From positions 1-23,960 of IMG/VR virus record IMGVR_UViG_3300027749_003140: DNA of 23,960 bases; one strand, given 5' to 3'. The DNA comes from a virus. Position 1 is the stretch's first letter. Each line of letters starts with the position of its first letter. The position numbers and the translations under genes were made by a program. This document shows, piece by piece, positions 1 to 6,234 of the stretch. The notes below the pieces were generated by a model that did not search any database, was not told where the DNA came from, and saw nothing but the letters and a program-made list of their open reading frames with translations.

Positions 1-185
1 ACAGAAAAGTTCCAACTACATTGATAGCAAAGAACTTGATGCAGGCACATTACTTTGGTATTAAGACCTTTTATTATAGCCTTATAAATAAGGCAGGAAG
101 CAAAGCGGATGCAGAAGAACCTCCTACAATGCTAGATCCAATAGATTTTGATGATGAGTCCGATTGTGAATCGTGTAAACTTTAA
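1..185 (+). CDS. nrdA: Ribonucleotide reductase class I, large subunit (C-terminal fragment)
   Basis: The reading frame is open from base 3 and stops at 183-185, so only the last 60 residues of a gene that begins upstream are present. The fragment has the HYFGIKTFYYSLINK stretch that matches the end of the catalytic barrel in class I large subunits, then a flexible acidic tail ending in CESCKL. In the family this tail carries two cysteines that reduce the active site and are themselves recharged by thioredoxin or glutaredoxin; here they are spaced CxxC. nrdB follows after 11 bases and a glutaredoxin after that, which fits the identity. A T4-type late promoter motif lies inside the fragment at 83-90. 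Confidence 0.88.
   Translation, partial: RKVPTTLIAKNLMQAHYFGIKTFYYSLINKAGSKADAEEPPTMLDPIDFDDESDCESCKL
79..94 (+). promoter_or_regulatory. TATAAATA late-promoter motif in a perfect dyad (inside nrdA)
   Basis: TATAAATA at 83-90 is identical to the T4 late promoter consensus and is flanked by perfect 7-base arms (GCCTTAT, AA, ATAAGGC). It lies in nrdA coding sequence about 107 bases before nrdB, so it may be functional or a coincidence of the coding sequence. The expected start point is near 96. Confidence 0.3.
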
Positions 186-196
186 AGAGAAAATAA

Positions 197-1297
197 ATGT
201 CACAAGCACAATATAATTTACACACAAAGACAGACTATTTAAATCGTAAGATGTTTCTGGACCCAGCAGGCCCTGTAACTATTCAACGCTTTGAAGAAGT
301 AAAATATCCAAAGATTGCCAAGTTTGAAGAAACAGCACGAGGGTTCTTTTGGCAACCAGAAGAGATTAGTCTAACCAAAGATGCTAACGACTTTAAAGAC
401 GCTAGTAATGCTGTAAAACATATCTTCACTAGTAACTTACTACGCCAAACAGCACTGGATAGTTTGCAAGGTCGCGGGCCAAGCCAAATCTTCATGCCTG
501 TAGTCAGCTTGCCAGAATTAGAAGCACTAGTCTACAATTGGACATTCTTTGAAACTAACATTCATAGTAAGTCATACAGTCACATTATTCGTAACATTTA
601 CAACGTGCCAAAGGATGTGTTCAACACTATTCACGACACGCAAGAAATTATTGATATGGCAAGTAGCGTTGGTAATTATTATGATGACTTGCATAGAATT
701 AACTGTGCAAAAGAATTAGGTCAACCTGTTGAAGAGACTGAACACATAAGAGCTATCTGGATGGCACTACATGCCAGCTATGCACTTGAGGCATTCCGAT
801 TTATGGTTAGTTTTGCTACAAGTTTGGCAATGGTGGAGAATAAAATCTTCATGGGCAATGGTAACATTATCAGTTTGATACTACAAGATGAACTGCTACA
901 CAAAGGCTGGACGGCCTACTTGATCAATCAAGTGATCAAAGATGACCCACGGTTTGCTGCCATCAAACAAGAATGCGAGCAAGAGGTTTATCAGTTATAC
1001 ATGGATGTTATCCGTGAAGAAAAAGACTGGGCAACTTATTTGTTTAACAAAGGTCCAGTGATTGGATTGAATGCCAACATTCTAAAAGACTTTGTAGACT
1101 ACACAGCAGTTGGAGCACTAAAAGATATTGGTATCAAGTACCAAGCTTCGGCACCTAAGTCAACACCTATTCCGTGGTTTAACAAGCACACGGACACAAG
1201 TAAAAAACAAACAGCATTACAAGAAAATGAATCAACAAACTATGTCATTGGCATTATGAGTGAAACATTGGACTATGATGCACTACCAGCACTATAA
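197..1297 (+). CDS. nrdB: Ribonucleotide reductase class I, small (radical) subunit
   Basis: This is the radical-generating beta subunit that works with NrdA to make deoxynucleotides for phage DNA synthesis. At 366 aa it is close to the roughly 375 aa of E. coli NrdB. Family residues are visible: W52, metal ligand D88 in LDSLQGR, E119, H123 and radical Tyr Y127 in ETNIHSKSYSHI, E198 in ALEAFRF, and E232/H235 in DELLH. The Tyr of STNYVIG near the end matches the residue that passes the radical to NrdA. Compared with E. coli (ETIHSRSY) there is one extra residue between the Glu and the His, so the metal-ligand helix differs. An AAGAGA ribosome site precedes the ATG. It is followed by a glutaredoxin in the same direction. 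Confidence 0.95.
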   Translation: MSQAQYNLHTKTDYLNRKMFLDPAGPVTIQRFEEVKYPKIAKFEETARGFFWQPEEISLTKDANDFKDASNAVKHIFTSNLLRQTALDSLQGRGPSQIFMPVVSLPELEALVYNWTFFETNIHSKSYSHIIRNIYNVPKDVFNTIHDTQEIIDMASSVGNYYDDLHRINCAKELGQPVEETEHIRAIWMALHASYALEAFRFMVSFATSLAMVENKIFMGNGNIISLILQDELLHKGWTAYLINQVIKDDPRFAAIKQECEQEVYQLYMDVIREEKDWATYLFNKGPVIGLNANILKDFVDYTAVGALKDIGIKYQASAPKSTPIPWFNKHTDTSKKQTALQENESTNYVIGIMSETLDYDALPAL

Positions 1298-1306
1298 GGA
1301 AATAAA

Positions 1307-1534
1307 ATGAAAGCGACAGTATGGAGTAAGTACCATTGCCCTTATTGCGACCAAGCAAAGGCATTGTTAACCCAAAAGGGTATTCAATTTGAAGAGAAGA
1401 AAATAGGCGACGGATACACTAAAGAAGAATTACTAGAAGCTGTACCTAATGCCAGAACTGTTCCACAAATATTTTTAGACGATAAATTAATAGGCGGGTT
1501 CACAGAACTTAAACAACATTTCGAAAAGGTATAA
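1307..1534 (+). CDS. Glutaredoxin
   Basis: A 75-aa single-domain glutaredoxin. The CPYC redox site is at residues 12-15, followed by the cis-proline motif TVPQIFLDD and the GG(F) motif near the C-terminus that binds glutathione. In T4-like phages such proteins (NrdC type) re-reduce ribonucleotide reductase; its place directly behind nrdA and nrdB supports that role. An AAGGA ribosome site overlaps the nrdB stop codon, and the gene starts 9 bases after it, so the three genes are probably co-transcribed. The partner that reduces it is expected to be host glutathione. Confidence 0.92.
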   Translation: MKATVWSKYHCPYCDQAKALLTQKGIQFEEKKIGDGYTKEELLEAVPNARTVPQIFLDDKLIGGFTELKQHFEKV

Positions 1535-1535
1535 C

Positions 1536-1826
1536 ATGTTCATTTCAAAAGGCGTAACAGAGGGTGAAGTAATCACATTAAAGCTAACAAGCGGAGAAGA
1601 GATTATTGCTAAGTTAGTAGAGGACGGCCCGATGTACTATAAGCTGTCAAAGCCAATGGTCATTGCCATGGGCGCAAAGGGCCCTGGGCTAATGCCGTAC
1701 TTGTTTACCGTTAGTCCAAACGCAGATGTTAGATTATCTAAGAGCACAGTTACAGTAGCAGAAGCAACCGACGAGTCATTTGCTAAACAATTCCTTGAGT
1801 CAACAACTGGTATTGCGTTAGCGTAA
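1536..1826 (+). CDS. Small conserved hypothetical, possible Sm-like beta barrel
   Basis: A 96-aa protein that starts one base after the glutaredoxin stop, with AAAAGG as ribosome site. The N-terminal half (GEVITLKLTSGEEIIAKLVEDG) has the alternating pattern and SGEEIIAKL turn seen in Sm-like small beta barrels, but I see no sequence that proves RNA binding. The middle GPGLMPYLFT segment is glycine and proline rich, and the C-terminal 20 residues look helical. No signal peptide or membrane segment is visible. A short hairpin (GCGTTA, GCG, TAACGC at 1815-1829) overlaps its stop codon. The function is unknown; membership of the nrd operon is positional only. Confidence 0.6.
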   Translation: MFISKGVTEGEVITLKLTSGEEIIAKLVEDGPMYYKLSKPMVIAMGAKGPGLMPYLFTVSPNADVRLSKSTVTVAEATDESFAKQFLESTTGIALA

Positions 1827-1836
1827 CGCCCATAAT

Positions 1837-1858
1837 CATAGTGTATAAATACACTATG
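1837..1858 (+). promoter_or_regulatory. Late promoter TATAAATA inside a 10-bp perfect inverted repeat
   Basis: TATAAATA at 1844-1851 matches the T4 late promoter exactly. It is the centre of a perfect inverted repeat: left arm CATAGTGTAT (1837-1846), AA, right arm ATACACTATG (1849-1858). Three base pairs per arm come from the motif itself; seven more are extra symmetry. The last three bases of the right arm are the ATG of the next gene. By T4 spacing, transcription would start at about 1857, giving a leaderless mRNA. Confidence 0.65.
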
Positions 1859-2095
1859 ACTTACAAAATTAGGGCAGGCGCCCCATTTGATTTAGATAAT
1901 TTATTCAACAGACCGGCTATAGATGCCGGTCCCATCGTTAATCTGTATCCAAATGCTATATTAAGTAATATTGATGGCGGAGATTTTGTGCAGGCTGTAA
2001 CATTTACAGTAGACGGCGGATTCATCCCGGCAGCTGGAACTGCAACGTATGATCCAAGTAGGATATACGACGAAACTGACATAGTGCCTGATTAA
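1856..2095 (+). CDS. Hypothetical protein upstream of tail fibre
   Basis: A 79-aa protein if read from ATG 1856. An in-frame GTG at 1841 is possible but lies inside the promoter motif, so I prefer 1856. The sequence (MTYKIRAGAPFDLDNLF...) has no signal peptide or membrane segment and is rich in Asp, Gly and Pro; it looks like a small beta-structured protein. It has no ribosome site and begins within a base or so of the predicted late transcript start. It sits one base before the fibre gene, so a virion-associated role (fibre assembly or baseplate) is a reasonable guess. I do not recognise the family. Confidence 0.6.
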   Translation: MTYKIRAGAPFDLDNLFNRPAIDAGPIVNLYPNAILSNIDGGDFVQAVTFTVDGGFIPAAGTATYDPSRIYDETDIVPD

Positions 2096-2096
2096 T

Positions 2097-3332
2097 ATGA
2101 CTACTCCAACAGGCAGCATTTTATTACGTCGAGGACCCACTACTGATCGAGTAGCGTTTGTACCACTTGATGGTGAAATAATATACGACAGCAATCAAAA
2201 GAAAATATTTATTGGTGACGGTTCTACCTACGGCGGGAATGCCGTGGGTACTGCACCTGGATCAATGTCAGACAGCTTTACAAACATTGTAGTAGCCGGA
2301 CAATCTAATGTAGTAGCTGATTCAAGTACTGATACATTAACATTAGTAGCTAGTACTGGTATTGCTATAACTACTAACGCAACAACTGATACTATCACTA
2401 TTGCAAGTACCGTAGTTGATACTAATACAACTTACGGAATTAGTGCAGAAACTGTCACAGGCGGTGCGCATCTAAGGTTAACTGGAAGTGACAGTTCAAC
2501 TGATAATGTTAAACTTGCTAGTGGAACTGGAATTACAGTTAGTAGAACAAGTGCAGATGAAATAACAATCACAAATGCATCAACAGGTACAACATATAGT
2601 ATTAGTTCAGAAACTGTTACAGGCGGCGCAAATTTACAATTAACTGGCAGCGATAGTTCAACTGATAATGTAAAAATTACAGGCGCCGGCACAGTTACAG
2701 TTACTCGTCCCGATGCTAACACCATTACAATTACAGGAAGTGCTCTTGGTGATATAGTGTTAGATGATCTAACTGATGTTTCTATAACAACACCAACAAA
2801 TAATCAAGTTTTAAAATATAACGGCAGCTATTGGTATAACGGCACTGATGCAACAACCGGCGGCGGCCTGTCATCTAATAGCTTTGAAACTATTGTAGTA
2901 GCGGGACAATCTAGTGTAGTAGCCGATTCAAGTACTGATACATTAACATTAGTAGCCGGTGCAGGAATTAATATAACTACTAATTCAACCACTGACACTA
3001 TTACTATTGCTAACACCGGGCAATCATCAATTGCTGCGGCTGAAACCGCAGCAGGAACTACACAAGGTACTGCTACTGTATTAACATCGATTGTAAACAA
3101 TGTAACCACTGTCGCTGCGCTAACTGGAGTTAAACTTCCAACAGCTATTGCAGGAACACGTCTGCTTGTGTTTAATAATGGGTTGAACACTATGGCAGTA
3201 TATCCTGCTAGCGGAGCAACTATTAATAGTTTGGCAGCTGATACAGCATTTTCGTTAGGTGTAAGTACACGATTAGAATTTGTTGCGGTATCAACTACAC
3301 AATGGTATACAATGAATGCAACATATGCATAA
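2097..3332 (+). CDS. Tail fibre / receptor-binding protein with internal repeats
   Basis: A 411-aa fibre-like protein. Residues 7-45 (ILLRRGPTTDRVAF, then DGEIIYD and KIFIGDG) match the Mtd-type N-terminal domain found on many phage fibres, which anchors the fibre to the baseplate. The shaft holds two repeat types in A-B-B-A order: A at residues 60-103 and 262-305 (VVAGQS, VVADSSTDTLTLVA), B at 111-159 and 166-214 (SETVTGGA, LTGSDSSTDNVK). A linker (LGDIVLDDLTDV, about 218-230) and a C-terminal domain after residue 310, ending QWYTMNATYA, complete it. Thr/Ser/Gly-rich beta structure and lack of Cys fit a trimeric fibre. It is followed by a PAAR tip protein. The exact receptor is unknown. Confidence 0.85.
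   Translation: MTTPTGSILLRRGPTTDRVAFVPLDGEIIYDSNQKKIFIGDGSTYGGNAVGTAPGSMSDSFTNIVVAGQSNVVADSSTDTLTLVASTGIAITTNATTDTITIASTVVDTNTTYGISAETVTGGAHLRLTGSDSSTDNVKLASGTGITVSRTSADEITITNASTGTTYSISSETVTGGANLQLTGSDSSTDNVKITGAGTVTVTRPDANTITITGSALGDIVLDDLTDVSITTPTNNQVLKYNGSYWYNGTDATTGGGLSSNSFETIVVAGQSSVVADSSTDTLTLVAGAGINITTNSTTDTITIANTGQSSIAAAETAAGTTQGTATVLTSIVNNVTTVAALTGVKLPTAIAGTRLLVFNNGLNTMAVYPASGATINSLAADTAFSLGVSTRLEFVAVSTTQWYTMNATYA
2274..3011 (+). repeat. A-B-B-A internal repeats in fibre gene
   Basis: Two diverged copies of unit A (2274-2405 and 2880-3011, offset 606 bases, with long identical runs around GATTCAAGTACTGATACA) flank two copies of unit B (2427-2573 and 2592-2738). Protein and DNA are both similar, which indicates duplication within the gene and a substrate for recombination between fibre alleles. 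Confidence 0.85.
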
Positions 3333-3341
3333 AGGATTAAC

Positions 3342-3632
3342 ATGACAGGAATTGTTCGAGCTAATGCCGATGCGCATAATGGACATTCAGGATATAGAGT
3401 CCCGTTTCATAAAACATCTTATGCAAGTGGTAGTGGAAATGTTTTTGTAAATGGTGAACCAGCTGTAAGAAAAGGAGACTCGTTGGCGTGTGGGGATACC
3501 GCAGTCGGAGCCTCCTCTAACGTCTTTGTCAACAGTATACCAGTTCACCGACAAGGTGACTCGACTAGCGGACATGGCAATTGGGTTCCGAACGCAGCCG
3601 CCAGCGGTAGCTCTAATGTAATTGCCAATTAG
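3342..3632 (+). CDS. PAAR-domain baseplate spike tip protein
   Basis: A 96-aa PAAR-type protein. It shows the paired repeats of the family: GSGNVFVNGEPAVRKGDSL (about residues 27-45) and SSNVFVNSIPVHRQGDS (about 55-71), with histidines at the start, in the middle and near the GHG turn that would bind the tip metal. In T4 the equivalent protein (gp5.4) sharpens the central spike that pierces the outer membrane. It lacks any C-terminal effector fusion, so it is a plain tip. A strong AAAGGA site precedes the ATG and the gene directly follows the fibre gene, in keeping with a structural module. Confidence 0.88.
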   Translation: MTGIVRANADAHNGHSGYRVPFHKTSYASGSGNVFVNGEPAVRKGDSLACGDTAVGASSNVFVNSIPVHRQGDSTSGHGNWVPNAAASGSSNVIAN

Positions 3633-3633
3633 T

Positions 3634-3662
3634 TTGACTATGTAACTTACATACTGTATAAT
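3634..3662 (+). promoter_or_regulatory. Sigma-70 promoter, TTGACT-17-TATAAT
   Basis: TTGACT at 3634-3639 and TATAAT at 3657-3662 are separated by 17 bases. The expected start at about 3669 is the A of the next gene's ATG, which would make a leaderless mRNA. Confidence 0.75.
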
Positions 3663-3671
3663 AACAGTATG
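3650..3671 (+). repeat. Inverted repeat spanning -10 box and start codon
   Basis: Perfect 8-base arms CATACTGT (3650-3657) and ACAGTATG (3664-3671) enclose ATAATA. The left arm and loop contain the -10 box; the right arm ends with the ATG of the nucleotidase gene. RNA reading through from the fibre operon could fold and hide this start codon. Confidence 0.7.
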
Positions 3672-4187
3672 AATATATACTTAGACATGGACGATGTTGT
3701 TGCCGATTGGCATGGACAGGCACAACGAGTTCTTAAACTACGCTGGAACAAAAACGGTGACCGTATCCCACAGGAACAATGGGACCGAGTCAAAGACGAC
3801 ATGCGGTTTTATCGCAACTTGCCTTTAATGGAAGGCGCACACGAATTGGTATCAATGTGCCAACATTATATTAGTCGTAATCCCCAATTTCATCTACGTT
3901 TCCTTACAGCCGTACCACATGATTACTCAATGCCCCTAGCAGCAAGTGATAAAGTCATGTGGGCATTTGATCACTTCCCCGGAGTTCCGGTCACTATTGG
4001 ACCATTCAGCCACGATAAATGGCGCCACTGTAAAACCAAAGGCGATATTCTAATCGATGATAGGCATAGTAACTGTAAAGAATGGGAAAGTGCGGGTGGT
4101 GTAGCACACATCTTTACTACTTGGGGAAACTGCAAACCATGGTTAGTATCAGTATTGCAAACGCCAACAGACGCTGTAGCTAATTAA
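3669..4187 (+). CDS. HAD-family 5'(3')-deoxyribonucleotidase
   Basis: A 172-aa HAD phosphatase of the NT5C group, which removes the phosphate from deoxynucleoside monophosphates. Motif I is DMDDVVADW with nucleophile D6 and acid/base D8; motif II is the Thr of RFLTAVP near residue 80; a Lys in SHDKWRH near 117 and the motif LIDDRHSNCKEW (D130, D131) bind phosphate and magnesium. Length fits the family. In a phage this may adjust nucleotide pools or salvage bases alongside ribonucleotide reductase. It has its own sigma-70 promoter and no Shine-Dalgarno, so expression appears to depend on a leaderless start. A broader phosphatase specificity cannot be excluded. Confidence 0.85.
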   Translation: MNIYLDMDDVVADWHGQAQRVLKLRWNKNGDRIPQEQWDRVKDDMRFYRNLPLMEGAHELVSMCQHYISRNPQFHLRFLTAVPHDYSMPLAASDKVMWAFDHFPGVPVTIGPFSHDKWRHCKTKGDILIDDRHSNCKEWESAGGVAHIFTTWGNCKPWLVSVLQTPTDAVAN

Positions 4188-4208
4188 TATAACAATAAGG
4201 AGACTATT

Positions 4209-4403
4209 ATGTCAGCAAACAAATATCAAGAATTTACAAAAATTGTCGAAGCAATGGAAACAGACTTTGAAAAATTTTACGACAAAGAAGTTAGTGCTGC
4301 CGGTACTCGTGTTCGTAAGGCTTGCCAAGAGTTAACCAAACTGTGCAAAGACACACGTAACGATGTTACCGCAATTAAAAACGCCCGTAAAGAACCAAAG
4401 TAA
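4209..4403 (+). CDS. Histone H1-like (Hc1 family) DNA-binding protein
   Basis: A 64-aa helical, Lys/Arg-rich protein. KYQEFTKIVEAMETDFEKFYDKE followed by AAGTRVRKACQELTKLCKD closely follows the Hc1 pattern (KYQELKD...DFxKFYxKGxKAAGTRVRKxxQELKxLA) known from Chlamydia and many Bacteroidetes. Those proteins coat and compact DNA. The family's long basic tail is absent; only the N-terminal helical module is present. An AAGGAG ribosome site gives strong initiation, so it may be abundant. It could compact the phage or host nucleoid. Identity rests on motif memory rather than a search. Confidence 0.72.
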   Translation: MSANKYQEFTKIVEAMETDFEKFYDKEVSAAGTRVRKACQELTKLCKDTRNDVTAIKNARKEPK

Positions 4404-4408
4404 GTCAA

Positions 4409-4415
4409 CTAAATA
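4409..4415 (+). promoter_or_regulatory. CTAAATA late-promoter-like motif
   Basis: CTAAATA followed by CTAGTCTA is nearly the same context as the motif at 8805. It lies 38 bases before the secreted-protein ATG at 4454, which here keeps a GGAG ribosome site. Small flanking symmetry ACTA/TAGT is present. Confidence 0.5.
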
Positions 4416-4453
4416 CTAGTCTACGGCGTTATATAAGTATACCGGAGATTATT

Positions 4454-4738
4454 ATGAAAAAGATTATTTTATCAATGCTACTGATAGTTGTAGCAGGAAC
4501 AGCCAGTGCTCAGTGGCGTCATCATGGCCACGGTCCGACAGTTATATATAGAGACAGCAACTGGGCTGCTCCGTTAATCCTAGGCGGTATTGTTGGCGCC
4601 GTTATTGCAAATCAACAACAATCTGTCATTGTTCAACAGCCGCCAGTGTATGTACAACGACAAACTGTGTGTACAGAATGGAAAGAGATTCAATATCCCG
4701 ATGGACAAGTCTATCGTGAAAGGACTTGTACACAATAA
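4454..4738 (+). CDS. Small secreted protein, function unknown
   Basis: A 94-aa protein with a clear signal peptide (MKKIILSMLLIVVAGTASA, cleavage before QW). The mature part starts with a His-rich patch (WRHHGHG), then a hydrophobic Gly-rich segment (APLILGGIVGAVIA, about residues 39-52) that could insert in a membrane, a Gln/Val/Pro-rich stretch, and a Cys-containing end (CTEWKEIQYPDGQ...CTQ) resembling small envelope proteins of proteobacteria. It has a GGAG ribosome site. Its stop overlaps the iscU start as TAATG, so the two are translationally coupled even though one product is exported and the other cytoplasmic. Confidence 0.7.
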   Translation: MKKIILSMLLIVVAGTASAQWRHHGHGPTVIYRDSNWAAPLILGGIVGAVIANQQQSVIVQQPPVYVQRQTVCTEWKEIQYPDGQVYRERTCTQ

Positions 4739-5124
4739 TGGCTTACTCTGAAAAAGTTGTGGATCACTATGAAAATCCCAGGAATGTCGGATCTTTTGAC
4801 AAGAGTGATACTGATATTGGTACTGGTATGGTCGGCGCACCTGCTTGCGGCGATGTAATGAAACTGCAAATTAAAGTAGAAGATGGAATTATTACCGATG
4901 CGAAATTTAAAACGTATGGCTGCGGGTCGGCGATTGCAAGCAGTTCTCTTATTACAGAATGGGTCAAAGGTAAAACACTTGACCAAGCAGGCAGCATTAA
5001 GAATAGTGAGATTGCAGAAGAACTTGCGTTACCTCCGGTCAAAATACATTGTAGCATATTGGCCGAGGATGCCATTAAAGCCGCAGTAGCTGACTACAGG
5101 TCTAAACATGATATCTATAACTGA
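4738..5124 (+). CDS. iscU: Iron-sulfur cluster scaffold protein IscU
   Basis: A 128-aa full-length IscU, the scaffold on which 2Fe-2S clusters are built. ATG 4738 is chosen because [20 protein letters not shown] is the standard bacterial N-terminus; an upstream in-frame ATG at 4726 would add four residues. All functional residues are visible: Cys and Asp of [15 protein letters not shown], Cys of [12 protein letters not shown], the LPPVK loop read by HscA, and the [12 protein letters not shown] Cys/His pair. The sequence is nearly that of a proteobacterial host protein, which suggests recent capture. It overlaps iscA by 17 bases. No IscS, HscA or ferredoxin gene is seen in the window, so host partners are needed; the phage DnaK might also interact. 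Confidence 0.95.
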   Translation: MAYSEKVVDHYENPRNVGSFDKSDTDIGTGMVGAPACGDVMKLQIKVEDGIITDAKFKTYGCGSAIASSSLITEWVKGKTLDQAGSIKNSEIAEELALPPVKIHCSILAEDAIKAAVADYRSKHDIYN

Positions 5125-5428
5125 AAAGGCCGCACTTAAAGTACAACAGGTTATTATTCGAAGAGGCAAGGGCCAGGGAATCCGCCTTGGTGTTAGAACC
5201 ACAGGATGTAGTGGACTTGCTTATGTATTAGAGTATGTGGACACACCAACAGTCGACGACATATGTTACGATTGCAGAGATTGTAAAATATTTGTTGATC
5301 CAAAAAGTCGTGTGTATCTACAAGGATTAGAAATAGACTATGTGCGCAACGGTCTTAATGAAGGATTTGAATTTAATAATCCTAATTCCAAAGGCGAGTG
5401 CGGATGTGGTGAAAGTTTTAGAGTATGA
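5108..5428 (+). CDS. iscA: A-type iron-sulfur carrier protein IscA
   Basis: A 106-aa A-type carrier. The three conserved cysteines are present: [13 protein letters not shown] and the C-terminal ECGCGESF. The N-terminus [15 protein letters not shown] and the [13 protein letters not shown] segment are typical of IscA/HesB proteins, which deliver iron or clusters to target enzymes. An extra pair of cysteines (YDCRDC, about residues 56-61) is not usual. It starts inside iscU and ends in ATGA with the next gene, giving a three-gene coupled set. ErpA or SufA would be alternatives, but linkage to iscU favours IscA. Confidence 0.9.
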   Translation: MISITEKAALKVQQVIIRRGKGQGIRLGVRTTGCSGLAYVLEYVDTPTVDDICYDCRDCKIFVDPKSRVYLQGLEIDYVRNGLNEGFEFNNPNSKGECGCGESFRV

Positions 5429-5754
5429 AGAAAGTGTGGGATAGAAAAGCAACTCGAGATTGGATAGCTCAATTAGAGCATAGAATCGAAGACATCGAGT
5501 ACTATCTGCGAAAGACTGTAGAATGGTGTGAAGCCAATGATGTATGCAGTGATCGCAGTGTATTTGCGTGTGTGGTAATGACAGCAGTTTGGGTCAGCCA
5601 TATGCGTAATGAACCAATTTCCAAACAAGAGCTGTTTGAAATTTTGGGCGTCAAGGGCTGGGATAGCATTGATGATGCCGTTTATGAATTTAACCGTGAT
5701 TACGAGACCTTCGAACACGAAGAACTACTGGAACTAGTTGCAAGCTCATTTTAA
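5425..5754 (+). CDS. Hypothetical protein coupled to iscUA
   Basis: A 109-aa protein that starts in an ATGA overlap with iscA. It is acidic and predicted helical, with a coiled-coil-like N-terminus ([24 protein letters not shown]) and a C-terminus rich in Glu, Phe and Tyr. It holds three cysteines ([11 protein letters not shown] and FACVV), spaced so that metal or cluster binding cannot be excluded. I do not recognise a family. Tight coupling to iscA suggests a job in the same process, perhaps as a client or regulator of cluster transfer, but that is positional inference only. Confidence 0.6.
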   Translation: MKKVWDRKATRDWIAQLEHRIEDIEYYLRKTVEWCEANDVCSDRSVFACVVMTAVWVSHMRNEPISKQELFEILGVKGWDSIDDAVYEFNRDYETFEHEELLELVASSF

Positions 5755-5783
5755 TTGACAGTTGCCAGCTTAGGCAGTATAAT
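5755..5783 (+). promoter_or_regulatory. Consensus sigma-70 promoter, TTGACA-17-TATAAT
   Basis: TTGACA at 5755-5760 and TATAAT at 5778-5783 with a 17-base spacer form a perfect consensus promoter between two genes. The expected start is about 5790, 26 bases before the next ATG. This would be an early or host-polymerase promoter. Confidence 0.85.
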
Positions 5784-5815
5784 TGTTATATGTTCTTAAC
5801 TATTAGTCATAAACT

Positions 5816-6205
5816 ATGAGTATGCATTTATGTGGCCCTGCTCTTACTACTACAGGTAAGAAAAAAGGTAAAAAGAAATTCGCATCTGCGGAACATAAAC
5901 GAAAGGCGGAACAATTGGATCAAGAGTGGAAAGATCTTCAAAAACGCTGGGGCGTTGAAGCAGACAACAGAAAACGAGCTAAGGGATTAGCATCGCCAGT
6001 TTGGCAACCTGAAAAGATCGCATATAGAGGATCAAGTGAGCCAAAGATTCCAAGCCTAAATAGTGGGTTGGGAGTAGCAATCTTAGCACCAGCAAAAGTA
6101 TATACTGGTACTAAGGTTAAAGGTATTGCCACTATGCATAAGAGTAATGCAGTACCAGTTTTTTCAGACGAAGAAGCTGTGGATATTAGTCGAATGCGTA
6201 GATAA
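5816..6205 (+). CDS. Basic phage hypothetical protein (expressed from strong promoter)
   Basis: A 129-aa basic protein. It has an N-terminal MSMHLCGPALTTT, then a Lys-rich stretch (GKKKGKKKFASAEHKRKAEQ), a helical WKDLQKRWGVEAD segment, a low-complexity middle, and a conserved-looking C-terminus (YTGTKVKGIATMHKSNAVPV followed by FSDEEAVDISRMRR). From memory, the N- and C-terminal signatures recur in uncultured freshwater phages with a variable middle; I cannot verify this here. No function is known to me. The consensus sigma-70 promoter upstream suggests early expression. There is no clear Shine-Dalgarno before the ATG. Confidence 0.75.
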   Translation: MSMHLCGPALTTTGKKKGKKKFASAEHKRKAEQLDQEWKDLQKRWGVEADNRKRAKGLASPVWQPEKIAYRGSSEPKIPSLNSGLGVAILAPAKVYTGTKVKGIATMHKSNAVPVFSDEEAVDISRMRR

Positions 6206-6234
6206 GTATTTTTCATAAACACAAAGGAGAAAGA

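Noticed and set aside
6056-6063. CTAAATAG inside the 5816 gene as a late promoter
   Set aside because: Lies mid-gene about 170 bases before the next start, with no symmetry or supporting context.
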